A DNA stretch of 64,000 nucleotides, taken from positions 184,208 through 248,207 of the forward strand of contig CAVONB010000011.1 of assembly GCA_963697205.1 (NCBI GenBank), read 5' to 3'. Below, piece after piece: positions 12,248 through 21,385 of the stretch (its first letter is position 1; the number at the start of each line of letters is the position of its first letter). Origin of the DNA: CAVONB01 sp963697205. GTDB taxonomy: Bacteria; Pseudomonadota; Alphaproteobacteria; Rhizobiales; Hyphomicrobiaceae. Below the pieces are notes generated by a model. That model was not told where the DNA came from and made no database searches. It worked only from the letters and a program-made list of their open reading frames with translations. The translations under genes and the position numbers were made by a program.

Positions 12248-13072
12248 TCACTCCGTCTCGTACTTGCCGGTGATGGCCGCTACGTAGCGGTCGACCGATT
12301 CCGCCAGGATGCGCTTGCCGTCGGTGTCGATCACGCGGTCGAAGTAGTGGCCGTAGATCGCCGCGAACGCGAACGGCTCCAGTGCGCTGCCGATGCGGCG
12401 CACGAGCTTTTCCGACAGCGGAATGTGGTTGGGATAGCTGCGCATGAACGTCAGCCATTTGCGATCCATCTGCACGGTTAGGATGTCGCCCGACAGCACC
12501 GCGCCCTTGCCGCCCGCGCCCTTTGCCCAGTGCAGCACCTGACCGCCCTTGAAGTGGCCGCCGCAGCGCACGAGCGTCACGTCGGGCAGGATCTGGTGCG
12601 TCTCGCCTGTCCACGGCTTCACGGCCGGTGACGGATTGACGACCCAGTCCGCATCGTCCGCATGGATATGGATCGGCACGTCGCCGAACGCTTTCGACCA
12701 CGCGCCCATCGTCGTGTAGAAATGCGGGTGCGAAATGGCGATCGCCTTCAGCCCGCCCAGGCCCTTGATGATCGAGATTGTCGCCGCATCCAGCATCGAG
12801 ATGCAGTCCCACAGAACGTTGCCGTGCGGGGTCTGTACCAGGATCGCCCGCTGGCCGATCGCGAACTGCGGCTGCGTGCCGATGCCGATCAACCCCGGTT
12901 CATACTGGCGAAAGGCATTGAAGCGGCTTCCCGCGAGCGCGGGCAGCGTGGTCCAGATCTGGCCGCCCGGCGGCACGTACTGGCGCTCCTCCTGGCAGAT
13001 GCGGCATTCGGCCGGTGCCGCTGTGCTCGGTGGATACTGCGTGCCGCACGCCGTGCAGATGTAGCTCTCCAT
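12248..13072 (-). CDS. MBL-fold protein with N-terminal zinc ribbon
   Basis: A 274-residue protein. The first 30 residues form a zinc ribbon with Cys6/Cys9 and Cys23/Cys26. The rest is a metallo-beta-lactamase fold: SHPHFYTTM stands where the canonical HxHxDH metal motif is expected, followed by CGGHFKGG and LSGDILTV, and a final histidine in IYGHYFD. The Asp and last His of HxHxDH are replaced by Tyr and Thr, so one metal site is probably lost or altered. ATG at 13070-13072 is preceded by AGGGAG. It is divergent from the flavin monooxygenase at 13199, which may share its promoter region. Substrate unknown. Confidence 0.82.
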   Translation of the reverse strand: MESYICTACGTQYPPSTAAPAECRICQEERQYVPPGGQIWTTLPALAGSRFNAFRQYEPGLIGIGTQPQFAIGQRAILVQTPHGNVLWDCISMLDAATISIIKGLGGLKAIAISHPHFYTTMGAWSKAFGDVPIHIHADDADWVVNPSPAVKPWTGETHQILPDVTLVRCGGHFKGGQVLHWAKGAGGKGAVLSGDILTVQMDRKWLTFMRSYPNHIPLSEKLVRRIGSALEPFAFAAIYGHYFDRVIDTDGKRILAESVDRYVAAITGKYETE

Positions 13073-13198
13073 GGCACTTGCCGCTCCCTGCTGCGGGTGA
13101 GAGGATCGATGCCAACGAACGAGCATCGGCCGCCAGGATAGCGCGGTCCCGCCGGCGGATACACCTGCGGATCGGCTCATCAGACCAGAGCGAGAGAC

Positions 13199-14533
13199 AT
13201 GGCCGCGAAACGACAGCTCCGCCTCGGCGCCTTCATGCGCCCGGTCAGCATCCATACGGCCGCATGGCGCTTTCCCGGCGGCACGCCCGACGCCAACTTC
13301 AACCTGCCGCTGATCGTCAAATGCGCCCAGACCCTGGAGCGCGGGCTGTTCGATGCCTTTTTCATGGCCGATCACCTGGCCGTCCTCAACATGCCCGTCG
13401 AGGCCCTGAAGCGGTCCGCTACCGTCACGTCATTCGATCCGATCACGTTGCTTCCCGCGCTCGCCATGGTCACCGAGCGGCTGGGGCTGATCGCCACCGC
13501 GTCCACCACCTTCGAGCAGCCCTATTACATCGCGCGCCGCTTTGCCTCCCTCGACCACATCTCCGGCGGCCGGGCCGCCTGGAATGTCGTCACCACGGCC
13601 AACCCGGACGCCGCCTTGAACTTCGGCATGGACACCCAGATGCCGCACGACGAGCGGTATCGCCGCGCGCGCGAGTTTGTCGAGGTGGTCAAGGGACTGT
13701 GGGACAGCTGGGCCGACGATGCCCTGATCCGCGACGTCGAGAGCGGCATCTTCTTCGACCCCGAGCGGCTGCACGTCCTCGACCACAAGGGAAAGTACCT
13801 CAACGTGCGCGGCCCGCTGAACATTGCGCGCCCCGTCCAGGGCTGGCCGGTCATCGTGCAGGCGGGACAGTCCGAATCCGGCAAGCAGCTCGCCGCCGAA
13901 ACCGCCGAGATGGTGTTCTGCGCCCCGCGCACCCTGGCCGACGGCCGCGCATACTATGCCGACGTCAAGGGACGCATGGAGAAGATCGGTCGCAACCCCG
14001 ACCACCTGAAGATTCTGCCCGGCTGCTTTGTCGTGCTCGGGCGCACGATGGCCGAAGCGCGCGAAAAGCGCGCGTTGCTCGACAGTCTCGTCCATTTCGA
14101 CAGCGGCCTAGGCGCGCTGTCGATCGCGCTCGGTATGGACGCGCGCACGCTCGATCCCGACAAGCCGCTGCCGCCGATACCCGAGACCGAGCAGTCCAAG
14201 AGCGGTCGCCAGCGCGTCCTCGATCTCGTCCGCGACGAAGGCCTGAATGTTCGCCAACTCGCCCAGCGGCTCGGCGGCTACGCCGGCCTGTCGATGGTCG
14301 GCACACCCCAGTCCGTCGCCGACGAGATGGAGGCGTGGCTGACGTCGAACGGATCCGACGGCTTCAACGTGATGTTCCCGTACCTGCCCGGTGGCCTCGA
14401 CGAGTTCGTCGACGGCGTGGTTCCCGAGCTTCAGCGCCGCGGGATCTACAGAACGGCTTACGAGGGCAGGACGCTACGCGAGAACCTGGGTCTGCCCCGC
14501 CCTCAAAACCGCTTCTTCGCCGAGCCTGCGTGA
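13199..14533 (+). CDS. LLM-class flavin-dependent monooxygenase (NtaA/SnaA/DszA family)
   Basis: A 444-residue protein of normal family length. It has the family hallmarks: RLGAFMRPVSIHTAAWR near the N-terminus, FFMADHLAVL around residue 57, ATASTTFEQPYYIAR, HISGGRAAWNVVTT, and GWPVIVQAGQSESGKQLAA in the second half. Members use FMNH2 supplied by a separate reductase to oxidise substrates such as nitrilotriacetate, dibenzothiophene sulfone or alkyl sulfur compounds. No reductase gene is adjacent, and the substrate cannot be assigned. ATG at 13199 has AGCGAGAG upstream. The divergent MBL gene is the only close neighbour. Confidence 0.9.
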   Translation: MAAKRQLRLGAFMRPVSIHTAAWRFPGGTPDANFNLPLIVKCAQTLERGLFDAFFMADHLAVLNMPVEALKRSATVTSFDPITLLPALAMVTERLGLIATASTTFEQPYYIARRFASLDHISGGRAAWNVVTTANPDAALNFGMDTQMPHDERYRRAREFVEVVKGLWDSWADDALIRDVESGIFFDPERLHVLDHKGKYLNVRGPLNIARPVQGWPVIVQAGQSESGKQLAAETAEMVFCAPRTLADGRAYYADVKGRMEKIGRNPDHLKILPGCFVVLGRTMAEAREKRALLDSLVHFDSGLGALSIALGMDARTLDPDKPLPPIPETEQSKSGRQRVLDLVRDEGLNVRQLAQRLGGYAGLSMVGTPQSVADEMEAWLTSNGSDGFNVMFPYLPGGLDEFVDGVVPELQRRGIYRTAYEGRTLRENLGLPRPQNRFFAEPA

Positions 14534-14937
14534 GCGGCTGGCATGCGCCCGGCGATGCGATACGTGCCGGGCAAGTCATTGTGACGCGTGACGTCAAACG
14601 AGAGCGGCGAGACATCCTTGCGCGCATCACGCACATCTGACGCCTCGCCGCCCATGTGGCGCCGGGTACGCTGAACTCGAACCCCGGCGCTGGTGCATCT
14701 AACGCCAAATTCGTTTCCGATTGGCAAAGAATTGCCACGTGTGCTGGCGATTGTCGGGTGATGCCCTGACCGGGGCGTCACCGTCGATCCGACATCGCGC
14801 GATGCGGTGCCACCGATCGAGCGTTCGCACCGTCTTGGCTTGCCTCGGACTCTGCGTCGTCGCCGCGACATGATGTTGATCCATCGTTCGATGGGCGCCG
14901 TAACACTGAACATCGAACCGATCATGAGGAGCGAAAA
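14534..14937. other. Intergenic region upstream of the fasciclin gene
   Basis: About 400 bases with no supported gene. An inverted repeat at 14659-14690 (GCGCCGGG and CCCGGCGC separated by 16 bases) could end transcription of the monooxygenase, but no T-run follows it. The final bases hold the ribosome site AGGAGCG before the fasciclin start codon. Confidence 0.4.
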
Positions 14938-15498
14938 ATGAAATCACTTCTGCGCTTTGTACTGGCTGCCGCCGTCGCCGTGCCGCTGGCGTTCTCCGCC
15001 GCCCCCCGCGCCATGGCCGCCGACGATATCGTCGACACCGCCGTCAAGGCCGGCGCCTTCAACACGCTCGTCACCGCGGTCAAGGCGGCGGGCCTGGTCG
15101 ACACGCTGAAAAGCAAGGGGCCCTTCACGGTGTTCGCGCCCACCGACGCCGCCTTCGCAAAGCTGCCGACCGGCACGCTCGAAATGCTGTTGAAGCCTGA
15201 GAACAAGGCGACGCTGGCCAAGATCCTGACCTATCACGTCCTACCGGGCACCTATTCTTCCGAGCGCCTGATGAAGGCGAAGGCCAAGGTCTACACCGTC
15301 AAGACCGCCGCCGGCGAGCCGGTCACGTTCCGCAAGGGAACCGTCGGCCTCACCATCGACGGCGCCAACATTTCCAAGGTCGATATCGCTGCTTCCAATG
15401 GCACCATCCATGTCATCGAGCAGGTGATTCTGCCGGCTTCGGTGAAGAAGTCGATGGCGAAGGGCGCAGGCAAGCAGGCCGCAGTCAAGAAGCACTGA
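14938..15498 (+). CDS. Secreted fasciclin (FAS1) domain protein
   Basis: A 186-residue exported protein: signal peptide of about 28 residues ending in AMA, then a single FAS1 domain. Both conserved FAS1 boxes are visible: FTVFAPTDAAFAKLP around residue 62 and ATLAKILTYHVLPG around residue 92, followed by the YH-type motif, and GTIHVIEQVILP near residue 158. The C-terminus is Lys/Ala-rich and basic. FAS1 proteins act in adhesion or matrix contact; no enzyme activity is expected. AGGAGCG precedes the start. It converges on pckA with a shared hairpin terminator between them. Confidence 0.93.
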   Translation: MKSLLRFVLAAAVAVPLAFSAAPRAMAADDIVDTAVKAGAFNTLVTAVKAAGLVDTLKSKGPFTVFAPTDAAFAKLPTGTLEMLLKPENKATLAKILTYHVLPGTYSSERLMKAKAKVYTVKTAAGEPVTFRKGTVGLTIDGANISKVDIAASNGTIHVIEQVILPASVKKSMAKGAGKQAAVKKH

Positions 15499-15590
15499 GG
15501 CGGGCGCACTGAGCCGCACACCACGGCCCTTCTGACATAGCCGGCAGCCGCGGCGAGCAACGAGCACCAAATTTCAAACCGTGAAACGAG

Positions 15591-15614
15591 AACGGCGGCC
15601 CGAAGGCCGCCGTT
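15591..15614. terminator. Hairpin between convergent fasciclin gene and pckA
   Basis: A perfect 10-bp GC-rich inverted repeat (AACGGCGGCC and GGCCGCCGTT) with a CGAA tetraloop, placed between two convergent stop codons. It could act in both directions. The downstream T-run is poor on either strand, so intrinsic termination is likely but not certain. Confidence 0.7.
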
Positions 15615-15675
15615 CGTCGTTCAAGTCCATGTGCGTCGGTGGCCTCTCAGGAGCCGGCCGTCCGCCGTTAGCCGA

Positions 15676-17259
15676 TCACTCAGCCGCCTGTTTCAGCGCC
15701 GGCGCGGCCGCCTTCACGTCGGCGTCGACGTGGTTCTCGTACTTAGCGAAGTTCTTGTTGAACATCTCAACGAGACCACGCGCGGTCTGGTCGTACTCGG
15801 CCGGATTGGCCCAGGTCTCGCGCGGGTTGAGGATCTTGGCATCGACGCCCGACAGCGCCGTCGGCACCTGGAAGCCGAAGATCGGATCGACGCGCATCGG
15901 CTGGGTCTTCAGCTCGCCCGACAGAGCGGCGTCGAGCAGCGCCCGCGTCGCCTTGATCGGCATGCGGTGGCCAACGCCGAACTTGCCGCCGGTCCAGCCG
16001 GTGTTGACCAGCCAGCAGTCGACGTTGTCGCGTGCGATCAACTCGCGCAGCATGTTGCCGTAGACGCTGGGATGGCGCGGCAGGAACGGTTGGCCGAAGC
16101 AGGTCGAGAACGTCGCCTCGGGATCCTTGCCCAGGCCCTTCTCCGTGCCCGCGACCTTCGCCGTATAGCCCGACAGGAAGTGGTACATCGCCTGGCTCGG
16201 CGTCAGCTTGGCGATCGGCGGCAGCACGCCGAAGGCATCCGCCGTCAGCATTACGATGTTCTTCGGCTTGCCGGCCACGCCCTTCTGGCTGGCGTTGCCG
16301 ATGTAGTACAGCGGATAGGCCGAGCGGGTGTTCTCCGTCAGCTTGCCGTCGTCGTAGTCCGGGCAGCGCTTGTCGTCGAGGATGACGTTCTCGAGCACAG
16401 TGGCGAACCGGTTGGTGGCGTCCCAGATCTCGGGCTCGGCCTCTTTCGACAGGCGGATCGTCTTGGCGTAGCAGCCGCCTTCGAAGTTGAACACGCCCGT
16501 GTCCGACCAGCCGTGCTCGTCGTCGCCCAGCAGCGTGCGCTTGGGGTCGGCCGACAGCGTCGTCTTGCCGGTGCCCGACAGCCCGAAGAAGACCGTCGTG
16601 TCGCCGTTCGGGCCCACGTTGGCCGAGCCGTGCATCGGCATCACGCCGCGCTCCGGCATGATGTAGTTGAGGAATGTGAACACCGACTTCTTGGTCTCAC
16701 CGGCATACTCCGAGCCGCCGATCAGCACGAGCTTGCGGTCGAAGTCGATGCCGACCACTGTCTCCGAACGCACGCCGTAGCGCGCGGGATCCGCCTTGAA
16801 GCTCGGCAGGTTGACGACACGGAACTCCGGCGTGAAGTCGCGGCGCTGCTCGTCGGTCGGACGGATCAGCAGGTGGTTGATGAACAGCGCGTGCCACGCG
16901 TACTCGCAGTAGATGCGCGTCTTGAAGCGGTGCTTCTCGTCGGCCCCCGCGAACAGATCCTGGACGAACAGCTCTTTGTCCTTGGCGTGCGCGATGAAGT
17001 CCTTCAGCAGAAGATCGAACTTCTCCGGCGTCAGCGCCTTGTTGTTGTCCCACCAGATCTTGCTCTCGGTCGTCTCGTCGCGGACCGTGAACTTGTCCTG
17101 CGGCGAGCGGCCGGTGTGCACGCCCGTGATCGCCCGGAAAGCGCCGGTGGAGGCCAGTTGACCCTCGCCGCGACGGACCGCGAATTCGACCAGCTCGGCC
17201 GGGGTGAGATTGTGATGGACCTTGGCGGCGTGCTCGAGGGAGAAGGTTGTCTTGGACAT
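15676..17259 (-). CDS. pckA: Phosphoenolpyruvate carboxykinase (ATP)
   Basis: A 527-residue cytosolic enzyme that converts oxaloacetate and ATP to PEP, the first committed step of gluconeogenesis. Length is normal. The P-loop kinase motif GLSGTGKT lies at residues 226-233, preceded by MPMHGSANVG and followed by LLGDDEHGW (metal-binding aspartates); VHTGRSPQDKF near residue 48 is the usual substrate-binding element. The start at 17257-17259 (MSKTTFSLEHAAKVH) matches family N-termini; the open frame extends upstream without family similarity. In alphaproteobacteria, pckA sits beside chvGI and is linked to that regulon, as in this window. Confidence 0.97.
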   Translation of the reverse strand: MSKTTFSLEHAAKVHHNLTPAELVEFAVRRGEGQLASTGAFRAITGVHTGRSPQDKFTVRDETTESKIWWDNNKALTPEKFDLLLKDFIAHAKDKELFVQDLFAGADEKHRFKTRIYCEYAWHALFINHLLIRPTDEQRRDFTPEFRVVNLPSFKADPARYGVRSETVVGIDFDRKLVLIGGSEYAGETKKSVFTFLNYIMPERGVMPMHGSANVGPNGDTTVFFGLSGTGKTTLSADPKRTLLGDDEHGWSDTGVFNFEGGCYAKTIRLSKEAEPEIWDATNRFATVLENVILDDKRCPDYDDGKLTENTRSAYPLYYIGNASQKGVAGKPKNIVMLTADAFGVLPPIAKLTPSQAMYHFLSGYTAKVAGTEKGLGKDPEATFSTCFGQPFLPRHPSVYGNMLRELIARDNVDCWLVNTGWTGGKFGVGHRMPIKATRALLDAALSGELKTQPMRVDPIFGFQVPTALSGVDAKILNPRETWANPAEYDQTARGLVEMFNKNFAKYENHVDADVKAAAPALKQAAE

Positions 17260-17601
17260 GGGCGTTCCTGGCTTGACCGGGATGTGGTGTTGTCGATCGG
17301 GCTCTGTTTCGTTCAGGCTGTAGTGTCTTGGGGCTCGGCGTCGGTCGCGATGACGGCCGTCGGGCTCACATTTCCATTCCGTTCTGTTCGCGACCGGCTT
17401 GGCCTCCCGGCCCGGCCGACCTCCGGGCGATGCCCCGGGCGCCGCCCGCAATAGCACGAAGCCGAGACCGCCAGGATACCGAATTCAAGGGGTCCCCGCG
17501 CACCGGTTCGTAAAGCGAAGGTGTTTGACTAGTTAAGCTGTATACCACCCTCAATCGGGCCTAAAGTCGCATCAGGTCATTCAGGTTAAGCGGTCCTGCC
17601 G
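17260..17601. other. Intergenic region upstream of pckA
   Basis: About 340 bases between the pckA start and the stop of the HugZ-like gene, both leftward. It must carry the pckA promoter. An AT-richer patch at about 17520-17585 is the likely core, but I could not fix -35/-10 elements or a ChvI-type site with confidence. Confidence 0.4.
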
Positions 17602-18399
17602 TCAGCCGGAAGAGGTCCGTGCCGCAGCTGCGAGACGCGCCAGCGCGGAGCGCGCCGCGCCGGGCGTCGTCACTCGCTCCGGGAACGCGATCCTCAGCCC
17701 CCGCACGGCCGTGGCCAGGTCGCAGCCGTCCGGATCGATGCCGCTCATCCGCCAGGGTCCTGCTGCCGCCGCATCGCCCTCGGCGACGCCAATTTCGCGC
17801 AAGGCGGCCGTTCCGATCGACGCCAGCGCCGCGCCGTGGTCGGCGTTCATGTGGGCCACGATATCGGCTTCCGCGGCGAGCAGTCCGTCCGCCCCCTCCA
17901 CATCAGTCAAAAGGTGTTGCGGCGCAATATCGATGATCCGCCCGAACCCGCCGATGAAGTGCGCCCGCTCCAGGACCAGCCTGTGGAAAACGAAATCGGC
18001 GAAGTCGGCGTACACCGCGGCTTCGGGTAAGCGGGCCAGGAACCGCGCCCGGTCGTGGGCGGCGGGCGTGGCTACGATGCGGCCCGAGAGGCTGACGCGC
18101 CCACCGGCCAGCGGATCGCCCGTCGGCCCCGATCCGTCGATCAACAGGCACGCCCGCGCGTCAGCCCCCAGGTTCTGTGTGTGCAGCGCCAGCGACGACA
18201 GCAGCACAAGCGGCGTGCCGTCGGCGGCCGTGGCCACCGTCACCAGTGACGCATAAGGCCCGCCACTTCCTCGGTCGAGCGTCGCCAGCGCGCCCTTGAA
18301 GGCCTGCCGCAGGAGCACCCGCGCATCCTTTGCCGCCGATGTGCGTCGGGGTGGCGGTGCCGGTTGGTCGGCGGTGTCGTCGTCGGTCGATGGGGTCAT
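17602..18399 (-). CDS. HugZ-like heme-utilisation / pyridoxamine 5'-phosphate oxidase-fold protein
   Basis: A 265-residue protein with an N-terminal split-barrel flavin/heme-binding domain (LLRQAFKGALATLD, GPYASLVTVA, LLSSLALHTQNL, RVSLSGRI, about residues 25-165) and a C-terminal DUF2470-like helical domain containing IVAHMNADHGAAL, whose histidine region binds heme in HugZ. It resembles heme-degrading or heme-trafficking HugZ proteins; activity is inferred. The ATG at 18397-18399 begins MTPSTDDD; an upstream extension stays open but is low in similarity. It is divergent from chvI, a position this family often takes in alphaproteobacteria. Confidence 0.82.
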   Translation of the reverse strand: MTPSTDDDTADQPAPPPRRTSAAKDARVLLRQAFKGALATLDRGSGGPYASLVTVATAADGTPLVLLSSLALHTQNLGADARACLLIDGSGPTGDPLAGGRVSLSGRIVATPAAHDRARFLARLPEAAVYADFADFVFHRLVLERAHFIGGFGRIIDIAPQHLLTDVEGADGLLAAEADIVAHMNADHGAALASIGTAALREIGVAEGDAAAAGPWRMSGIDPDGCDLATAVRGLRIAFPERVTTPGAARSALARLAAAARTSSG

Positions 18400-18670
18400 G
18401 ACGCTCGTCGGTTGGCGGCGGCCGGCCACGCTTGCCCGGACGAGCCGAGGCGTTGCCGGGCCGCCAGCGTCGTCCACCGCAGAATTGGCAGGAATTCCAG
18501 GGTCGGACAAGTCGGCAGGGGCGCGCAAGCTTGCCCCGATCCGCCCGCTGGCCTATTCAGGTGCCATTCACGCGTAGTCCCTGACATTTGGTGTGGCCAC
18601 ACTTCGCACACCAAGGGGCCGTAAAGCGCGGCCTTAGCCCCACTTGTGCCGCACGGCGGGAAACGAGGAC

Positions 18671-19378
18671 ATGAAAGAGAAGAGCACGATCGCGCTGGTC
18701 GACGACGAACGCAACATTCTGACGTCGTTGCGCACGGCGCTGGAGGCGGAAGGCTTCAAGGTCCGCACCTATGCGGACGGCAAGTCGGCGCTCGAGGCGT
18801 TGACGGAGGAACCGGCAGATCTCGGCGTCTTCGATATCAAGATGCCGCAGATGGACGGCATGGAGCTGCTGCGCCGCATTCGCCAGCAGTCCGAAATGCC
18901 GGTCATCTTCCTCACCTCCAAGGACGAGGAGATCGACGAGCTGTTCGGCCTCAAGATGGGCGCCGACGACTACATCGCCAAGCCGTTCTCGCTTCGCCTC
19001 GTCGTGGAGCGCGTGAAGGCTGTTCTTCGCCGCGTCCAGGCCAAGGAAGGCACGCCCGGTCCCCAGGAGGCCGCTCGCGTGCTCGAGCGCGGCAAGCTGC
19101 GCCTGGACCCCGAGCGGCACACTTGCCATTGGGATTCCAAAGCCGTCACGCTGACTGTCACGGAGTTTCTGATCCTGCAGGCGCTGGCGACCCGCCCCGG
19201 CGTCGTCAAGACACGCGATGCGCTGATGGACGCCGCCTACGACGATCAGGTCTATGTCGACGACCGCACCATCGACAGCCACATCAAGCGGCTGCGCAAG
19301 AAGTTCAAGCAGGTTGACGACGACTTCGACGTGATCGAGACGCTGTACGGCGTCGGCTACCGCTTCAAGGAGGCGTGA
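18671..19378 (+). CDS. chvI: ChvI-type OmpR-family response regulator
   Basis: A 235-residue two-component regulator. The receiver domain has the acidic pair Asp11/Asp12, the phospho-acceptor Asp55 (FDIKMPQMDG), and LTSKDEEIDELFGLKMGADDYIAKPF. The C-terminal winged helix is of OmpR type (YDDQVYVDDRTIDSHIKRLRKK..GVGYRF). It pairs with ChvG immediately downstream; in alphaproteobacteria the pair senses acid or envelope stress and is needed for host interaction, and it controls pckA-linked genes. Start at 18671 (MKEKSTIALVDDE) is chosen over an upstream in-frame codon because of the nearby GAGGA. Confidence 0.93.
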   Translation: MKEKSTIALVDDERNILTSLRTALEAEGFKVRTYADGKSALEALTEEPADLGVFDIKMPQMDGMELLRRIRQQSEMPVIFLTSKDEEIDELFGLKMGADDYIAKPFSLRLVVERVKAVLRRVQAKEGTPGPQEAARVLERGKLRLDPERHTCHWDSKAVTLTVTEFLILQALATRPGVVKTRDALMDAAYDDQVYVDDRTIDSHIKRLRKKFKQVDDDFDVIETLYGVGYRFKEA

Positions 19379-19468
19379 GCCGGTATGGCGGGCCCGGGCG
19401 CGCGCGCCCGCGCCCGCGCGGCACACCCCGCCTTGCCAGGCCGGCACGCCGGCACAGACATCGGTTGA

Positions 19469-21385
19469 ATGATGGCGGTTGAGACGGACCGGCGCGACGA
19501 GATCGCGGACGCAGACGCCACATCCCGCTTGCGTGGCGAAGCCGGCACGCGCGACCTGTCCGATCGTCTGGCCGCTGCCGGCGCCGTCGTATGGCCGGCG
19601 CTCCAGGCGGCCGGCGACTGGCTCGCCCGCCTGCCCACCACGCGCTTTCTGTTCGGCAGTCTGCAAAGGCGCATCTTCGTCGCCAACCTGTTCGGCCTGC
19701 TGATCCTGTTCATCGGCAGTATGTATCTGTCACAGCACCACGCGTTCCTGATCGACGCCAAGCGCGAAAGCCTCAAGGCGCAAAGCGAGATCATCGCCGC
19801 CGCCATCGCCGCCAACGCCGTGATCGACAACGAGAACCCCGTTCTCGATCCCGACAAGCTGCCCGAGGTCGAAGGCTCGCTGAAGCCGTTCCGTGACGAC
19901 GCCTTCGCCGCCCTCGAGCTGTCGGTGCGCCCCGAGCGCGTCAACCCGATCCTGCGTCGCATGGTGCAGTCCACCACCAACCGCGCCCGCGTCTACACGC
20001 GGGACGGCTCGCTGATCGCCGACAGCCTCGACCTGACGCCCGATCGTTTGCGCGGCAAGATCCCCGCGAGCGAGGACAACAGCGGCAAACAGCGCGTCAA
20101 GACAAAGGATTTCTGGACGCGGCTGACCTATTGGCTGATCGACAAGGAGCTGCCGGTCTACAAGGAGATCGGCAACGCCAAGGGCACCTTCTACCCGGAG
20201 GTGCGCACCGCGCTCGCCGGCGGCGGAACCACCGCTATGCTGCTGCTCAGCGAGCGTGGCGAGCAGATCGTCTCCGTGGCCGCCCCCGTCCAGCGCATGC
20301 GCTCCGTCCAGGGCGTGTTGCTGCTCTCGACCAAGCCCGGCGAGATCGACGAGGTCCTGAGCGAGGAGCGCTCCATTATCTGGACGCTCGCGGCACTGGC
20401 GCTGGGCGCCTCCATCATCGCCTCGCTCCTGCTGGCGCGCACGGTCGCCCGCCCGATGGGGCAGTTGACGGCAGCCGCCCAGCGCGTGACGCGATCGATC
20501 AGCGCCAGCCACGACCTGCCCGACTTCGCCCACCGCACCGACGAGATCGGCCGCCTCGCCACCGCTTTCAAGGAGATGACGAACGCGCTTTATCGGCGCA
20601 TCGAGGCGAGCGACAAGTTCGCCGCCGACGTCGCCCACGAGCTCAAGAACCCCCTGACGGCCGCGCGCTCCACAGCGGAGGCGCTGGCCTATGCCAAGAC
20701 CGAGGAGCAGCGCCAGGAGCTGATCGGCCAGATCCAGGCTGAGCTCAAGCGCCTCAATCGTCTGATCGGCGACGTCTCGGCCGCCTCCCGCCTCGACGCT
20801 GAACTTGCCCGCCAGAAGCTCGAGATCGTGCCGCTGGATGCCGTCCTCGAAGGCGTCACCTCGATCTTCGAAGACAAGGCCCAGGGTCTCGGGGTGACGC
20901 TCGAGCTTGATGTCGTACCCGTCAGCACCGGTCGGGGCGGTCAAGGCGGCTACGATGTATCCGGAAACGATGGCCGCCTGGCCCAGGTCTTCACCAACCT
21001 GATCGACAATGCCCTGTCCTTCAGCCCCGCAGGCGGCAAGGTCAGAATCGGGGCGCGGCGCGAGGGCGGCTGGGTCGTGGTCACCGTCAGCGACGACGGC
21101 CCTGGCATCGACGAGGACAAGCTGGCGACGGTGTTCGAGCGCTTCTACACCTACCGCCCGATCGCCGAGTTCAGCCGCGGCGACAATTCCGGCCTCGGCC
21201 TGTCGATCTCGCGCGAGATCATTCGCGCCCACCGCGGCGAGATCTGGGCCGAGAACCTTTACGGCGAGGCGAGCGGCGGCGCCGGCCAACGTGCCCGCGT
21301 CGGCGCCAGCTTCGTGGTGCGCCTGCCCGGCGTCGGTGGCGCCCTTCACCAGCGCACGGGAGCGGGCTTTGGCCGCAACGCCTGA
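19469..21385 (+). CDS. chvG: ChvG-type sensor histidine kinase
   Basis: A 638-residue inner-membrane kinase. It has a cytoplasmic N-terminus, a first membrane helix at about residues 73-90 (LFGLLILFIGSMYL), a periplasmic sensor domain of about 220 residues, a second helix near 305-325, and a HAMP segment. The dimerisation box FAADVAHELKNPLTA contains the phospho-accepting His390; the ATPase domain shows N box (NLIDNALSF), DDGPGIDEDKL and GLGLSIS. Partner of ChvI, 90 bases upstream. The 3' end overlaps the start of hprK, implying one transcript. Confidence 0.93.
   Translation: MMAVETDRRDEIADADATSRLRGEAGTRDLSDRLAAAGAVVWPALQAAGDWLARLPTTRFLFGSLQRRIFVANLFGLLILFIGSMYLSQHHAFLIDAKRESLKAQSEIIAAAIAANAVIDNENPVLDPDKLPEVEGSLKPFRDDAFAALELSVRPERVNPILRRMVQSTTNRARVYTRDGSLIADSLDLTPDRLRGKIPASEDNSGKQRVKTKDFWTRLTYWLIDKELPVYKEIGNAKGTFYPEVRTALAGGGTTAMLLLSERGEQIVSVAAPVQRMRSVQGVLLLSTKPGEIDEVLSEERSIIWTLAALALGASIIASLLLARTVARPMGQLTAAAQRVTRSISASHDLPDFAHRTDEIGRLATAFKEMTNALYRRIEASDKFAADVAHELKNPLTAARSTAEALAYAKTEEQRQELIGQIQAELKRLNRLIGDVSAASRLDAELARQKLEIVPLDAVLEGVTSIFEDKAQGLGVTLELDVVPVSTGRGGQGGYDVSGNDGRLAQVFTNLIDNALSFSPAGGKVRIGARREGGWVVVTVSDDGPGIDEDKLATVFERFYTYRPIAEFSRGDNSGLGLSISREIIRAHRGEIWAENLYGEASGGAGQRARVGASFVVRLPGVGGALHQRTGAGFGRNA

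Noticed and set aside
14650..14700. Possible tRNA (a TTCGA-like segment next to an inverted repeat)
   Set aside because: No cloverleaf arms, anticodon loop or acceptor stem could be drawn.
15631..17454. A 607-codon open frame on the plus strand
   Set aside because: It is exactly antisense to pckA, which has full family motifs; the composition is a typical GC-rich shadow.
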